Below are positions 26,121-39,270 of a DNA stretch of 64,000 nucleotides, in pieces. The translations under genes and the position numbers were made by a program. Origin of the DNA: Harmonia axyridis. Its lineage: Eukaryota; Arthropoda; Insecta; Coleoptera; Coccinellidae. The first letter of the stretch is position 1. Every line of letters starts with the position of its first letter. The notes under the pieces were generated by a model. The model saw nothing but the letters and a program-made list of their open reading frames with translations, searched no databases and was not told the origin of the DNA. Location of the stretch: NCBI RefSeq assembly GCF_914767665.1, contig NC_059503.1, forward strand, positions 35,464,001 through 35,528,000, written 5' to 3'.

Positions 26121-27931
26121 GATTTCAATAATATATAACATCGTATGAGTCGTATTAAAATAAATAACAGAAAATGGTCAAAAACCTTTTTTACTTAAGA
26201 GTCTCAATATTTCTATGGTTTCAACTGTTGATGAGCACAGAAAAATTGAGATTTCTATAACAAGAGCAGTGTCCTTTCGTCAATCTGATTATTTCTATGC
26301 TTTTCACTTGACGAAGATAAATCAAAGGCTGCAATTGGTGTATGAATAATCGTGTTTTCCTGACTTCACGTCAGTGCTTATGTCATTTTTTTCGATATGG
26401 CTTTGACGACGCTTTCAACACGTATAAATTCTTTTTTCTATAGCTAATGTTGAAATGTTCTTAAAGCAACGCTTTTGAGTAAATAAATTATCACTTTAAC
26501 TGCAAGGGTTGATAAAATGTTTGAATTTAATTTTAATTTTTAATTAACGGAGCAACACAGTTGTGATTTCTGTGGCACCTGAATTTGAAGTCTTACTTTA
26601 AAAAAAATTTTGTATTGCACACGACCATAATATCGCATTATCTTCTAGTAATAAGCGTCTCGACGCTAAGAGATCCTCTCAAAGATGACGTACAAATTTA
26701 ACGTCTTCTACAATAAATACTTATTATACCTTATAGGTTAATCATTTTGTTTCATAAATTTCATGAATGATACGCCGACACCCTCGTAATATTTTTTATT
26801 GAAGAAAACGAAAGTGAAAAATGAAAATTGCCATTCCCCTCAATGTGGTATTTTCTAGAACAGATATCATCACCAATAAACGAACAAGACAGAATCTCCA
26901 CAAATCCTAGAACATGGAATTGTACAACATAATAATCGTACTAAGGAAAGAGATGTCTATGTTGAATAATATATGCTTTCACGATAACAACGCAATGTAT
27001 AATTATATCCGAGATTTGCAAGATATACCTGCACCGGTGCCTACTAATAGACTGGTTAAAATAGCTTATAACAGGTCAATATGACGAATAAAATAGGTGT
27101 ATAAAATTGCGTAATAGAAAGTGCAGATCACGAACATTGTCTTATCAGTAAGTTCAGCTATTCTACTAGGTAAATGTGAGAGCGAGTTGGCCGTTTAAGG
27201 TAATTTTTGAACGACTGACGAATGGAAAGGTTTTTTAGGACAAACTTGCACATAGCATTTTTATACGGTATTATAGTCCTACCCTCAGTAGTGTTGTTAT
27301 TGAACTACTTCTGTTTTCTTGGAAATAACACAAAATCATTATGTTTTTGGATTTGGAAACAGTATATAGTAGAATCTATCGGTACGCAACACCATTAAAA
27401 TAATTCTTACCCAAAGGTTATCAACGGATACATAGGAACTTCATTCCATAACTTTCAGTACAAAAAATTACCAACCAACTGCTTTCCAAATTCAAATATT
27501 TTTGAACTCACATTTCCATTTCGTCAAACACCTTTTTCAAGTTTCTCGTAAGGATGCCGACAGTCCGCTTTCAAGGTTTTTCCGATGAATTAATGGATGA
27601 TAAACACAATATGTGAGCAAGTGAATGTACTAACAGTGAGTCGACAATAACTCAAAGAAGAATGCTCTATATGGATCACTTACCATAAGAGGCATATTCA
27701 ATATTCGCTTCTCTTTGCAATTGTCAGGTATACGAGTCTACACTCATCCACTCAGGGTCAGAAGGAAATCATTCGTTTCTGGCTAAAATTCAATGCTACA
27801 GAAAGATCTTCAAATTTCCGAATAGAACGATATTAGCCAAAATACTGGAACAATTACCAGAACACACACATACACGAAACAACATCCCATGATTTGACGA
27901 TGTTTCGCTGACAATCTTTGTGATCTTCCAG

Positions 27932-28154
27932 ATCTTCATGACGAAGTCCATGCACATGCATGCCAGAGAACTCACAGGCAGATCTGAGGTGAAACCACAT
28001 CAGTGTCAGCAGTGTCTAAAAAGCTTCAGTAGCAACCACCAGCTAGTTCAACACATCAGGGTCCATACCGGCGAAAAACCATACAAATGTTCCTATTGTG
28101 ACAGAAGGTTCAAGCAATTGAGCCATGTACAACAACACACAAGACTGCATACAG
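27932..28154 (+). CDS. Coding exon 2: zinc fingers 1 and 2
   Basis: The acceptor is TTCCAG at 27926-27931 and the donor is GTAAGT. After a short lead (IFMTKSMHMHARELTGR) come two classical C2H2 fingers of C-x2-C-x12-H-x3-H form: finger 1 with CQQC and HQLVQHIRVH, finger 2 with CSYCDRRF and HVQQHTRLH. A TGEKP linker joins them and the exon ends inside the next TGERP linker (phase 1), so the intron falls between fingers rather than in one. The linker type indicates DNA-contacting fingers. The codon and splice signals are clear; this is the most certain exon together with exon 3. Confidence 0.95.
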
Positions 28155-28398
28155 GTAAGTTTTATTTTAATTTTTTTTTCTTTGGGAAAATGCTGGAAGA
28201 TAGTGTTATGAGTTTACCTACTAGTCATTCGTAATGATTTAATGAATTTGTTCCTAGATTGTAAGTACAAACAAATATCACAGATTTCTCGGATCATTTT
28301 TGAGAAAAAAGTTCTATAAATATTGGTCGCAAACTCTTTGTTTTCGAGATAAGGGATGTTAAAATTTGATGTTTTTCAAGTTCATTTTTCATAGCATA

Positions 28399-28828
28399 TT
28401 CCCTTCAGAGGATATAGGTAAAACTCAAATTTGTCATAGATATTCCAATTCCAAAGTTTATGTGATATGGTGATTTTGAATGCAAATCTACAGGGTGATA
28501 TTTTTTCTGGAATAATGCCAATTTCCTTTGGATTTTTTTGGTGGACCGCTGGTAGCTTAGAAAAATTTAAAGAGAAACTCTGGTCCAGTAATAATACTTT
28601 TTGGTTTCTTGTAGTTTAGTCGTATCTGCTACCGATTTGGAGAAAAAAATTTCAAACAAATCTCTAGTAATCCTCAGGAAAATGATTATGAAGATCCAGT
28701 TAGTTATGTTATGAAACACCTAGTATCTCAAAAACAAAGCTTTTGCGGCCCATGTTTATGGCTCTTTTTTTCTTAAAATTATCACAGAAATCTCTCATTT
28801 TCCTTTGTATCTCCAATTTAGGAACACG
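28399..28828 (+). repeat. Dispersed repeat, copy A
   Basis: Matches 51497-52030 block by block in the same orientation: ATGCAAATCTACA, TTTTTTCTGGA, TGGTCCAGTA, TCTAGTAATCCT, GTATCTC-AAAACAAAGC, TCTCATTTTCCTT. Moderately diverged. No open frame is shared, so it is a non-coding or decayed element. Confidence 0.7.
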
Positions 28829-31359
28829 GTATTTATGTTTCTATCGTTAACTAATAGATTCTGATCTTCTAAGGGAATTTATAGTGTTTTCCAATAAAAT
28901 AGTATTTTCTCGTTAACTCAAGGTTGTCAGTTCTGATGAAAAATATTTTGGGTTCCTGTTTCGATTGTTGAAAATTAATGACTACATTTTGAAATTGATC
29001 ACCGTTTAGGTCGTTCTTGTAATACAACTCTAACAAGAACGACACAACAATGTCTTTATACAATATTCATGACCTGAATTCATACTTCCGAATTCCCCTT
29101 TTTTTCTACTTACGGTACCCAATTCAACCTGGCCTTCCGCCTGGGAGTAACGGCCAAAAAGATCGTCTCGGTGGTCTCGATATCTTCTTCCCTATCTTCT
29201 CTAGAAACAGGTGTCGCAACTGATACATCAACAGAAGGCATGATTGAGTGGTTGTGGTAGCACATGGTATATTGGGAACCCCAGATTTAAATGGACAATT
29301 ATACGTTAGGTTCGGATTTTTTTGCCGGATAGCGACAGTTGGCGAGTTTAATTTGGGGCTCCGAAATTGTGTCAAGCGGTGGTTGAAGAGGTCGTGATGA
29401 TTCAGCACCTCGAAGAAGAACGTAGTGTTTTGAGGAGAAATTGATTAGTTAGGAAGTGATGATGGAAGGGTTATATGAACGTGTCATTATTTTATCGATT
29501 CGAATATTATGGAAAACGATTGGAAATTTTACTAATCGAATAATTTAATAAGATGTTGAGGTGCTGTTGTGAGTTTTTGAAACAACTTGTCTGAAACTAC
29601 TAAGGAAAATTGTCAGTAGACCTTAAAATTACTTAATAATATATTCAATAATTTATTCATCATCACTTTCGATACAATGTTACAATAATCAGGAAATTTT
29701 GCCTAAACAAAGTTTGTGTGCTCAATTCCTGCCACAAATTTAGGTATTCAGCTACATCCCTACAGAAATAAAAAAGAAAAGTGAACAGAACGGAGAACTG
29801 TTAAATACTGGATACATGTTGACACTGAATGAGAAGTTGTACTGAAAATTAAAATAGTTTCTCAAAAACTGATTTATTATCAAGAATGAATGTTGTTAGT
29901 TGTTTTTTGTGAAGTTTTTTGTTATTTTCAGTCTCAGTTTGATGCGTAGATGATTATACATTTTTGGTAGCAAGAAAATCGGAAATCTATGATTTATGTT
30001 CCTATGAAACAACGGGACTACCAAATTCTTACTAGTGTTACCTCTAGTACAGTAACCGAGGCTTAGGGTTGGAAAAATCTCCTCTACTTTCAAGAAAAAT
30101 ATAAAAGAGCAAAAGTAATACAAGTTGCGCAAGTTCATCAATCGGTTACACTCATATAGTTCTTTAGTTGGGAAAAGTCATGGTTTACTGAGAATAATTT
30201 TCAGAACTGCATTATGTGTGACCTCTAAGGTATGATTGACTTCTTTGATGAGTTTTATTCACAACTCCAAAGCTTACAATATTTTACTAGAACTAGTTCG
30301 CTTGGAAGTAAACAATTATTTAATTGTACCTCAATCAAAGAGATCAAATAGGCAAAATGTTCATCTTCTTCTGTAGCTCAGAATTCGAATTCGAAAATGA
30401 AATTTTACACCAAGCTTGAAACTATTGTTTTCTACCAACTTGGAATATGTGAACTCGATTGGATCTGTCTTCATAAAGATATCAGAAATTATATTTTTTA
30501 TATTTTTCTCGAATTCTCCTATGGTTCTGGTAATGTGACGCAAAAGAATATTCCAAATACTGATATACATCTGGATGCGAAATTTCGGACAGAACTCTAT
30601 AAAATGACACAATTTTGTCAATACTTCTCATAGATAGATGCACCTCTTTCAACTCTTAATGCGTATGAATTTATTATAACAGTGGACGATTTCATGATAT
30701 TTATTCTTTAAATTTGATTACCAGCATATTTTCCGCCTCGGCTACGAGGCGGACAAAGGCCATTAAGTTGAGAACGGCGACGTATCGACATTAATTGGGC
30801 ATCTTCTTCAACATTTCCCGCTACAGCAGCCATACTCTCATCGGTATATACATTTCTTTGTTTTGTTGATGATTTGGAATCGAGATGAGTAGAATTAGTA
30901 CGAAAACGATCAATTACTTGACCCTAAAATGGACGTGCTCAATGAACTCCTCATAGAGATTTATTTTTTTTAAATAAATTTCCACAATTTGGTTCGGAAG
31001 CGTTGTTCTGGCGTTAAACGATTCATGATGAATTGCCAAACCTTAACGAACAGAAACGTCAACACATTCTGACATTCTCAAGTGTCGAAACTCATGCATC
31101 TGAGAAAACACTCGTTATCAGAATTTTTCGACCTATCATAAAATCTGTCTTTTTTTCTAAATCAAATTAAGCATATATCAACATCCCCTAAATATATTCA
31201 GGACTCAAATCTGGACCGTAAATTCCTTATGCATCCCTCTCAATAGCAGACGATCATCAAAAGACGTTCCCGCGAGAAAACAATGCGCCTAAAAAAGCGC
31301 CCCAGTAATAAATTGATTTCAAATAAACACCCTAATCGTTCTAATGAAAAAACGCGGAG

Positions 31360-31650
31360 GGTATAATCGAATATTTCTTTCTCCGATAGCCCTCCGGGCC
31401 AATTTGGTCTGACCATCCCCTAACAAGCCAGAGAGTTAATCGTCGATCTGCCAACGGATCAGCAATCAATCTACGTCTGGCCGATTGCCGGTCATTTCAA
31501 ATTATCGCGGCCAGATTCGAAGCGTTTTTTAATTTCGTCAGGATATGCGAAGGAGAGAGAGATGAAGATTCGGCGTTAACTGACTGGCTTTTTGCCTCGG
31601 CAGCCTCGAAGGGACTCGCAGTAGTAGATATTTGTCACAACTGTCGAAAA
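31360..31650. promoter_or_regulatory. CpG-rich patch in intron 2, left of the Harbinger element
   Basis: Contains repeated GGCC/TGGCCGATTGCCGG-like sequence and little AT bias, without coding signal or a second copy in the window. Candidate conserved non-coding sequence. Confidence 0.28.
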
Positions 31651-31851
31651 AGACTTTTTGTTATTCTTGGAATGCTTTGACCGTTTCTGGAACAATTGTT
31701 GAATGAAAAAGTTGAGCAGTTGTTGGGCTAAATCACTTGCTTCCAGTTATCTCACCAAGATGTTCTTCTGGAGCACTTCCTGCCTTTGTAGCTTTTCACA
31801 CAAATCTGATGGTATGCACTGAGGAAAAGATATTCCAACAGACATCTCTAA

Positions 31852-32685
31852 GGCCCAGTTTCACCAATCAGCTCTTGATCCCAGATTGATTAAACTCCGC
31901 TTGTTACTAAAGCAGGCTTAACAGTGTTTTCTGTTTCACCATGCATCAACCCGTCCGAAGATGATCGCGATTAACCAAATCGCGATTAAATAGTCAAACC
32001 ATTTGGCAACGTTGTGAACAAAGAGTTAATAGTGTTCTGTATCGTATTAGCAGTGATGACCACCATTGGCGCTAGGTGTCAGGTGTCATTCATTCATAAC
32101 TCATAACATTTCAAATCATTTGTCATCTTGTAAACAAAAAACAAAGTTAATTTTTGCCGAAAATGTCGAGTGATGTGCTTCGAAATGTCGGAAACTTGCA
32201 GAAGTTAAAAATAAATTATCCCATTTCACAAAACCACACATTCTGGAAAAAAAACTATATAAGTAATTTTATCAACTTATTTATTCTTATTAATAAGTTT
32301 AACTGCTTCTTAAATAATATTTCAATCAAACATATCAATAAATTATTCTTTGCAATAAATTTCATAAAACACAAAATAAAGTTTACATGTGTTTTAAATG
32401 GGAAATATTGAGCCTATACATATAGTCATATTTTGATAAAATTGACCCAAAAATTAGAAATTTCCGGAAAAATAATTACATAGACAAGAGTTCCATACTG
32501 ATAAATAATTATCAATCTCAACTTGAAAGGTTATAATCCTCCAAAAATGGCCGATTAGTGCTAAATCGCGATTGGTCGATTTAATGGCGCTTTGGAGTGT
32601 GGTGAAACGCTACATTACATTAATCGTGATCTAAGGCCTCACTTAAGAGCCAAGTCGAGATTAAAGCATTTGGTGAAACTGGGCC
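31852..32685. mobile_element. PIF/Harbinger-type non-autonomous element
   Basis: An 834-bp element with terminal inverted repeats GGCCCAGTTTCACCA at the left and its complement at the right, flanked by the 3-bp direct repeat TAA at 31849-31851 and 32686-32688. A 3-bp TWA duplication with GGC-type ends is characteristic of PIF/Harbinger elements. Sub-terminal copies of a TTAATCG/CGATTAA motif occur at both ends. Inside, an open frame from 32163 (MSSDVLRNVGNLQK) might be a remnant of an element protein, but no transposase motif is seen. Confidence 0.8.
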
Positions 32686-32879
32686 TAAAGCTGCAATGGT
32701 TAATCTGTCCAGTATCATTACAAACGATTGCAGAGCAATGCCATCAAAAAATCTTCTGGAAAGAAGGATACTTGAATGTACCTTCTAGAGTAGTCCATTC
32801 TTACAGATACTTCAGGTTGAATTGGTGACAGTTTCTTATACCAATCAACTTGCTTCTTTTTCAATAAATTGAGTGATTC

Positions 32880-33200
32880 ATCGTATGATCAACTGAAACC
32901 GATCATGACCTATATGGACGATGCTAGACCCGACACATCTAATGCAAGTCTTATGTTGGAATCAACAGAAATGAGAATTGTTCAAAGAATTACCGGAAAA
33001 ACTTTTTACGAAAGAGAAATGAGTGAAGATATAAGAAGATTGTATGAAGTGCAAAGCATCCAGGACTGTAAAACTAAAAAAAAAGAGATGATGGAATGCG
33101 CATATAGAGGGAATGGGGTAGGATAGAACTGTAGAAAGAGCAAAAGATAGATCACTTCTAGAGAGGAAGATGAGAAGTGACAGTTTTTGCTCCGAATAGG
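32880..33200 (+). pseudogene. Decayed non-LTR retrotransposon fragment (C-terminal part of reverse transcriptase polyprotein)
   Basis: An open stretch encodes LKPIMTYMDDARPDTSNAS, then STEMRIVQRITGKTFYERE and SEDIRRLYEV. This pattern (P-I-M-T-Y, D-T-S, E-M-x-I-x-R-R-I-x-G-x-T, R-S-E-D-I-R) is the region after the catalytic domain of RTE/jockey-like polyproteins. The frame ends at 33124 and similar basic sequence follows in another frame, so it is broken. No catalytic core is nearby. Family placement within non-LTR elements is inference. Confidence 0.6.
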
Positions 33201-34754
33201 GACATCATTGATGGTTTAAGCCTATGTGAAAGAAGAAAAAAGAAGAATGAGAATTGTCTGATCATTTAAAAAAGGAGATACTACGGGCAACTTGAAGACA
33301 TACATCTTGAGGACTGTTAGAGGAACTAAGAGTTTTCTCGTTCTGAGTTCACAGCAGGCTGAATTTTGGCAGTAATAGATAAATTTATAATGATAGGATC
33401 TATACTGTAATAGACATGAGGAGAGAGCTTCAAACTTAGCACATACTTGATATGTACACAACCAGAGTTAAGCGGTAGATAGCCTTGCAAAAAACCATCG
33501 CCATCGGTTCAAAAATTGAACTAGGTAGATGGTAGATGCCCTACTTTATTTGTTACAATTACCTACCAAATATAAAAAATGGTCGCAGTGTACAAATAAA
33601 CTTTGGAGTCCAAAAATTCAATTCTAACTGAGGAAAAAAGTATTATCTTGAGTTCAATGCTTATTGAGACCTTCAAAATTTGCTTTTTGCATTCTATTAT
33701 TGATTGCAATTGTCCTGGGACAACACAAACCGGTAGCTGCGCATTCCGCTAAATATCCGATAAATAATTTCGAATTCAATTATTCTCTCTGCTGCATGCA
33801 TCCTATATATACTAATTTATATGTCGATTTTATGACCAAATTTAATTGATTTTCGGCTGAATTTCGTCCCAGGAAATGCGGAATGAATTATTTCCATGTA
33901 ATATTAGTTTTAACCGAACAAATTCCCAAATATGTAGCAATGGCTTCATCTGCAGTTGTTGTATTAGGAGAGAATATTCACATAGGGGGCGAGAATCCTA
34001 CCAGGACAACCATTATGACAGTTATCCTACGGTATCGTCAAATGCAAGTTAGTGAAATGAATATAAAATTTGTAAGATTGCAAACTCTCGGACAATGATG
34101 AGGAAAAATAGTATTTTAAAATAAAAACTTCTGAATCGTATGTCTGTCTTTATGTTAATTCAGTTATCCAATTAAGTGACCGTTTAATCAATCGTACAGT
34201 TTTGGATAATTTATTTTTCTTTGGGTTGTTTTTGATATTTTGTCAGTTGAAAGTGTATTTCTACACAAAAAATTACATATCGTAAATGATATATCAGATA
34301 GTGAATGTTTTAGCAAAATGATGTCATAATTTCGATATTTATAATAGATTTTTTTCTTCGAGTAAACTCATTTGACCTTTAAAATCAACTTCCATGTGAA
34401 TATTTACATTTTATTTCGAGAAAATAAAACGGAGATTTTCGGTGGATACATGAAATGAATACACTTTCGAAAAAAAAAAATTTCGAATTATTTCAGATCC
34501 CTTACGAGTAACGATGATTTGATAAAAACTTCAACTAGTTTTCAAAAAAACTGCACTCCTATGCCATTTCGGAAGCAATTTTCTCCAATTCAGTAGTAAA
34601 TTCGTTCATTCTGTCATAGCTTGTAGACCAAAATCATGCAAGAATATCTCAGATTCTCACAGATTTCATGGTTATAAGAGAATTTTAATATATGTTGGTA
34701 ATAGGGACTCATCTTTCACGGATTCATCTATTATTTGTGAAATTTTTGATACAA

Positions 34755-34985
34755 AAACTATTTTTTGCCTAACAACATTTTCCTATGTAAAATCACTGAA
34801 CGATATTTATGGAAATATTCTATTAATGTAATATAAAAACTTTTCAATAAAAATTCAGTGAATTAAAGAAAATAATGTATAATACTCGTACAGAAGGCAC
34901 ATTGTACCACTAGTTCATTCAATAACTTTTTGAACTCGTTGAAGAATGTTAATGCCTTCTGCACCTGTATTATGAATACATATTA
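34755..34985 (+). repeat. Dispersed repeat family, copy 2
   Basis: Same family as 17985-18200, with the blocks TATTTATGGAAATATTC, AATGTATAATACTCGTACAG and AATGCCTTCTGCA. No coding content. Ends not fixed. Confidence 0.55.
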
Positions 34986-35139
34986 CCTACGAGGCAAACT
35001 ACACTAAATTTGATACAAATATTAATTCAATCAGAGGTTAACGTTTTTATTAGGATTCGTTTTCAATTCGCTATAAAATTCATAATTTACAACTTCTAGC
35101 ATATAATTTGTTGCTCCCGAGGTTGCTTCAAATATTCAG

Positions 35140-35880
35140 AATTTGTTATCAATTGAATGCAAAAAAACTACTACTCCAAAGTCTGCAACAGTTACGCTAG
35201 AATTTGAAGCTCCCTCATTTTTCCCCGGACTCGTTAGAGAGTACACCGCGACCACAGATGATACAGGGGGTGTTATCCACCCCATCAGTGCACCAGTGGG
35301 CATTATCCCGCATCGCAATATCGGTCAGACAATTTTTGACCTCTTCTATTCGGCGGTCAAGCGCACTAATGGGATGTTCCGCCACCCTGCACTTCATCCG
35401 ACTCGGATGCAACAACACCCTTTCGCCGACGGGGTGCATTTTCGGTCCACACACACACACATACACGTTCGATCTGGACGGAACACGTCCTAAATGAGAA
35501 ATCACGACGAGAGGGGTTGTTGGTCCGATCCCTGTGTCCACTATCGACTCGGATGAGGGTGGTTCGGTCCGAGGCACCCTCTCGGACAACGTAAACTACG
35601 TAGTCCCGCTTGCTAGCCATCGATTCGCGGGATATTTGCGTTCGCTTCCGATGCTGGAAGTGTCCGATATCGGGGTATATTTCAGGGGATGCAATCCGAC
35701 GTTATATAGCGCGCGAGAATTGCTTTCCCAGGCCTGTATTTACAGAACTCGTGTAACATGTTCGCCCGCGTTGCTATTACTACCCGTACGTAGGACGATA
35801 ACACAACCTACCCCGAATTTCATTACGAAAATCTCAAACCGATCGAAACATTTAACAACATCAGGAACATGAGCAAGGAG
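35140..35880. promoter_or_regulatory. Largest CpG-rich island, intron 2
   Basis: About 740 bp with high CpG and G+C compared with flanks of nearly pure AT richness. Open frames of 60-124 codons occur in several frames of both strands at once, which is what low stop density in GC-rich DNA gives, so no gene is called. A TTATATAGCGCGCG stretch at about 35701 is TATA-like. It could be an internal promoter, an enhancer or an unrecognised exon region. A CA microsatellite lies at about 35449-35465. Confidence 0.35.
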
Positions 35881-38719
35881 TCGTCAACCTTGTAAATCTA
35901 GGAACAATATTTATATAGGTGGTGACTTGAATTCTCCTCTTTCTGAGCAGTGAAACTTATACTTATTATGAAAAAATAACATAATTTTATCCCAACAAGA
36001 ATATATTCAATACTCGCTTTGCTCACCGAAGGGTCTCCGCCCCTTGGACCCCGTCACTATACCGGTAGATCCCTCACTGGGTATATGTCCAGAAAAAAAA
36101 TATATTTTCATTATGACAAAAATAGTTGAAAGGAAGAGTATCAAAATTGCTATCATTAAAGAAAACATCAAACCTCAAATATGGAGATAATAACTAATCA
36201 AATATGAGATTGTGACCCTCAGTAGATTTTTCGTCGTAGTACTTTCAAATTGCCCTCAGAGGAATGATATTTGAATGTTAAAATAATCCGCAATACCCCG
36301 TATAATCGAAAACCGCGAGGAAAATCTAAGGTTTGGAAGTTTTCCTGGGGCTTCGAGACGATTTCGAGGGGGGTCTTATTCTTGTCATTTTTGCTCTAGA
36401 TGGTACCGTTTAGGATGTGATTTTATATACCTACATACCTGGATTCTTAGCGGAACGGCTTCATCTCTATTCAATATTCTGTTGTTTGCATTGAGGAGAT
36501 TTTTGTTGAAATGTGTTGTTCTTTTTCTCAAGTATGTCACTCATGTCACCACCTTAGTAGCTGTACCTACAAGAAAAATATGTTCTGCTAAGTATTAAAT
36601 TATTTTGTTGAAAACTTTCCTTTGGTGAGAACATACCAGGTGGATGATTGTTCAATATTTTTCAGTTCAGTAGAATAAACTGGAGTTCTGGAAGTTATTG
36701 AAATGAGTCGAACTTATCTTTACTACCTCGAAATCAGTCTTTCAAAAACATCATTTCATCAAGTAGTTATGAAAATTTTGTAATATTCGGCTTTCAACAT
36801 ATGATGAAAATCAAACAAAATTTGCGTCATTCAAAGAATTACCTTTGACGAACCTTGAAAAATTAACATCATCGATCAATTTTTTCCACCAAAAAAAAAT
36901 TCATAGTTGATAAAAAAGTCTCCAAAAAACGAAAAAAAAGATTAATTCTTGAAGATCAAATGTTTATTGAATACCATGTCGGATATTGAAAGGATTAAAT
37001 TGGTCTTGATTTAAAACAACGTTTGACCAAATAAATCCAAGAAGTTATTGGTAAATAGGTTGGAACTAATTGTCTTAGGGACAGATCATAACATACGGAT
37101 TAGAAAAAATGACTACTTTCAATAAAATTAAAATATGGATTACACATATCAATCGGCCATGTTATTTGGAAGACGAATCCAGCGAATTACGTCATTATTA
37201 AGTATAATCAATAAACACACGAACTATAGCAAGTTTTTCATTCTGTGGAACCCTACCTCGTGTCGCTTTGAAGTTTTGTTGTTATTACTGATCGTGTTTC
37301 GATTGATTTGTGTGCTAATTAATTGTTGTTCGCTGTTTACTCGTGGTTTGGGGATGAACATGAAATTAGAATCCAGTATATTTTGTTCGTTCTGCATGGA
37401 CACAAAATTAAATGCTTTGGAGAGGATTGCTTAAATTTTACGTCATAAGCGAACGCCATGACACCTATGAACGTTTTCGCGCTGCTAGATAAAAATTAGA
37501 TTAAAAGAAACTTCGATTGAAACTTGCGTTTATTGCCGAAATGAGGTATTTTTCGGCAATAGTAAACATATTCTTACATTACAGGTGTATATCGAAATTT
37601 GTCTTCTAACTTATTATTTGAATTTTAAGGAACTAAGTAGGTTCTATAATAATAATAATATAAATCTCGGAGCAAATTCCATAGAAAAAAGTATTCCTAC
37701 TCATATAAATTCCGCTAATAAATAATATTGTATTTCATTATTATCTCCGACAGAAATCTGTAGAAAACATCTAAAATCAGTGAGAGCCGAACCTCAACAA
37801 TTATTCTTTCAATCCCCAAAAGAGATTCAAACATTACTTTCGCATTCATCATGTGACTAATTATAGACATAACCCGTCCACACTTCTGAGACAGCTGATA
37901 GGGACCATTTGTCTTCACAGAACCAACAACGGCTTTCATCGCCTGACCAAGACCGTGTAATTCCAATCGGAAATCCGTGAAGTGTAGCATTTTCCCATAC
38001 CTCAAAATTGGTAAAGGTGTTTACCATATCACACGTGCCTTTTTAATTGCCCCATTCGATAACGCCACAATGAAAACTAATTTAAAAATTCGATGTGCGC
38101 TTGGTGCGTCACCTTTAGAATGTCCACGAAAGCCTATTCCGTATTTGACCTCTGGTTCAAGCAGATGTGCCTTTATGGTTTGATTATTTAGGGTTAGGGA
38201 ATCGAACCACGGAACATATGCATATGAAGCAAAAAAAAAATGATACTGGACGCATAAATCGTTGCTAGTTGGGCCCCCAACGGACCATATGTCCGATACA
38301 AGATGAAATGACCGTTCCTAGCGTCCTATTACTCTTATAAAATTGCCCATTGATTGAAACAAATGATTACATGTTACGCCGAGGGGTTACGGCACTGAGA
38401 CTGACACAAAAAATGGAGCAAAAACTACGATGGTTGGGATATATATCCTATTAGTGTCTTGCACCTGGTCTACGTGAAATCATTGATGATATGGGTTTGG
38501 TAGATTCGAATCCTTGTAGATAATGTTACGAAGTGATATTTAATATTCGACAGCTTTAAGTTCGGGTGAATTTTTCGGAGAGTAAGATTCGTTTAGGAAA
38601 GCTCAGAATGACTAGATAGAGAAAGATAAACTGTGTCATTTTAAAACGAATCGTTTTTTCCAAATGTACAGGTCTCTCCAAAAAGGGATTCAATAAAACA
38701 CCAGTCCAAATATCATCAA

Positions 38720-39270
38720 ACTCTCAAAATTCGCAAAATGAAAGACTTTCAGGGATTTCTCGTTTTAGTGTTATAATACTGTAAGTGATCGAATTCAGCT
38801 TTCTACCTAAACTGATTATATGTTCTGACCAGCTGAGATGCTCACGATAAATACCCCTAAGAATTTAGTGCACTGATTGGGTTTCAACTCCTGATTAATC
38901 ATGATGTTTTTAACCATTCTATCTATTATTTGCTGACGGGTGCGAAATAGAACTTTCATAGTCTTCTCAACGTTCAGAATCAAGTCATTTTCTTCAAACT
39001 AGTGCTGTATTTTTTCTGGTAGAGTGAACATTTTTTGTAATAACCTTGGGTAGCTCGAGTAAGACACAAGTAGATTCGTATCATCAGCAACGATGGTCAA
39101 GAAACAAGATATGGTGTATTCATCAAATATTCCTCTTACATCGTTGATAAAAATAGACCAAAAAAAAAAGAAAATTGGACCCAAAATACTTCCTTGTGGA
39201 ACACCCGTGTTGTTTATCATAGTATCAATAGTATTACCGTATTGTTCTCTGTTCCCTATCTCTTAAGTAA
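38720..39270 (-). pseudogene. Decayed non-LTR reverse transcriptase fragment
   Basis: On the minus strand the frame holds NNTGVPQGSILGP, then INDV, then VADDTNLL (relic of the F-A-D-D catalytic box), a TAG stop, NDLILNVEKT, and CTKFLGV. After a frameshift it continues YREHLSWSEHI. These are the ordered motifs of jockey/CR1-like reverse transcriptase. One in-frame stop, at least two shifts and no 5' part mean it is a dead fragment. It lies antisense within intron 2. Confidence 0.82.

Larger units (their letters stand above)
21015..27931 (+). other. Intron 1 (6.9 kb)
   Basis: GTAAAA to TTCCAG. It contains a fold-back repeat at 21502-21720, a CpG-rich patch at about 25.29-25.72 kb followed directly by a dispersed repeat starting CAGGGTAGGC at 25801, and otherwise AT-rich DNA without recognisable features. 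Confidence 0.7.

Noticed and set aside
35143..35872. Overlapping ORFs of 60-124 codons on both strands
   Set aside because: They overlap in several frames at once in a GC-rich block, as expected by chance there. No domain, start context or splice support.
36020..36060. GC-rich motif GGGTCTCCGCCCCTTGGACC
   Set aside because: Looks like a fragment of a repeat but has no second copy in the window or defined ends.
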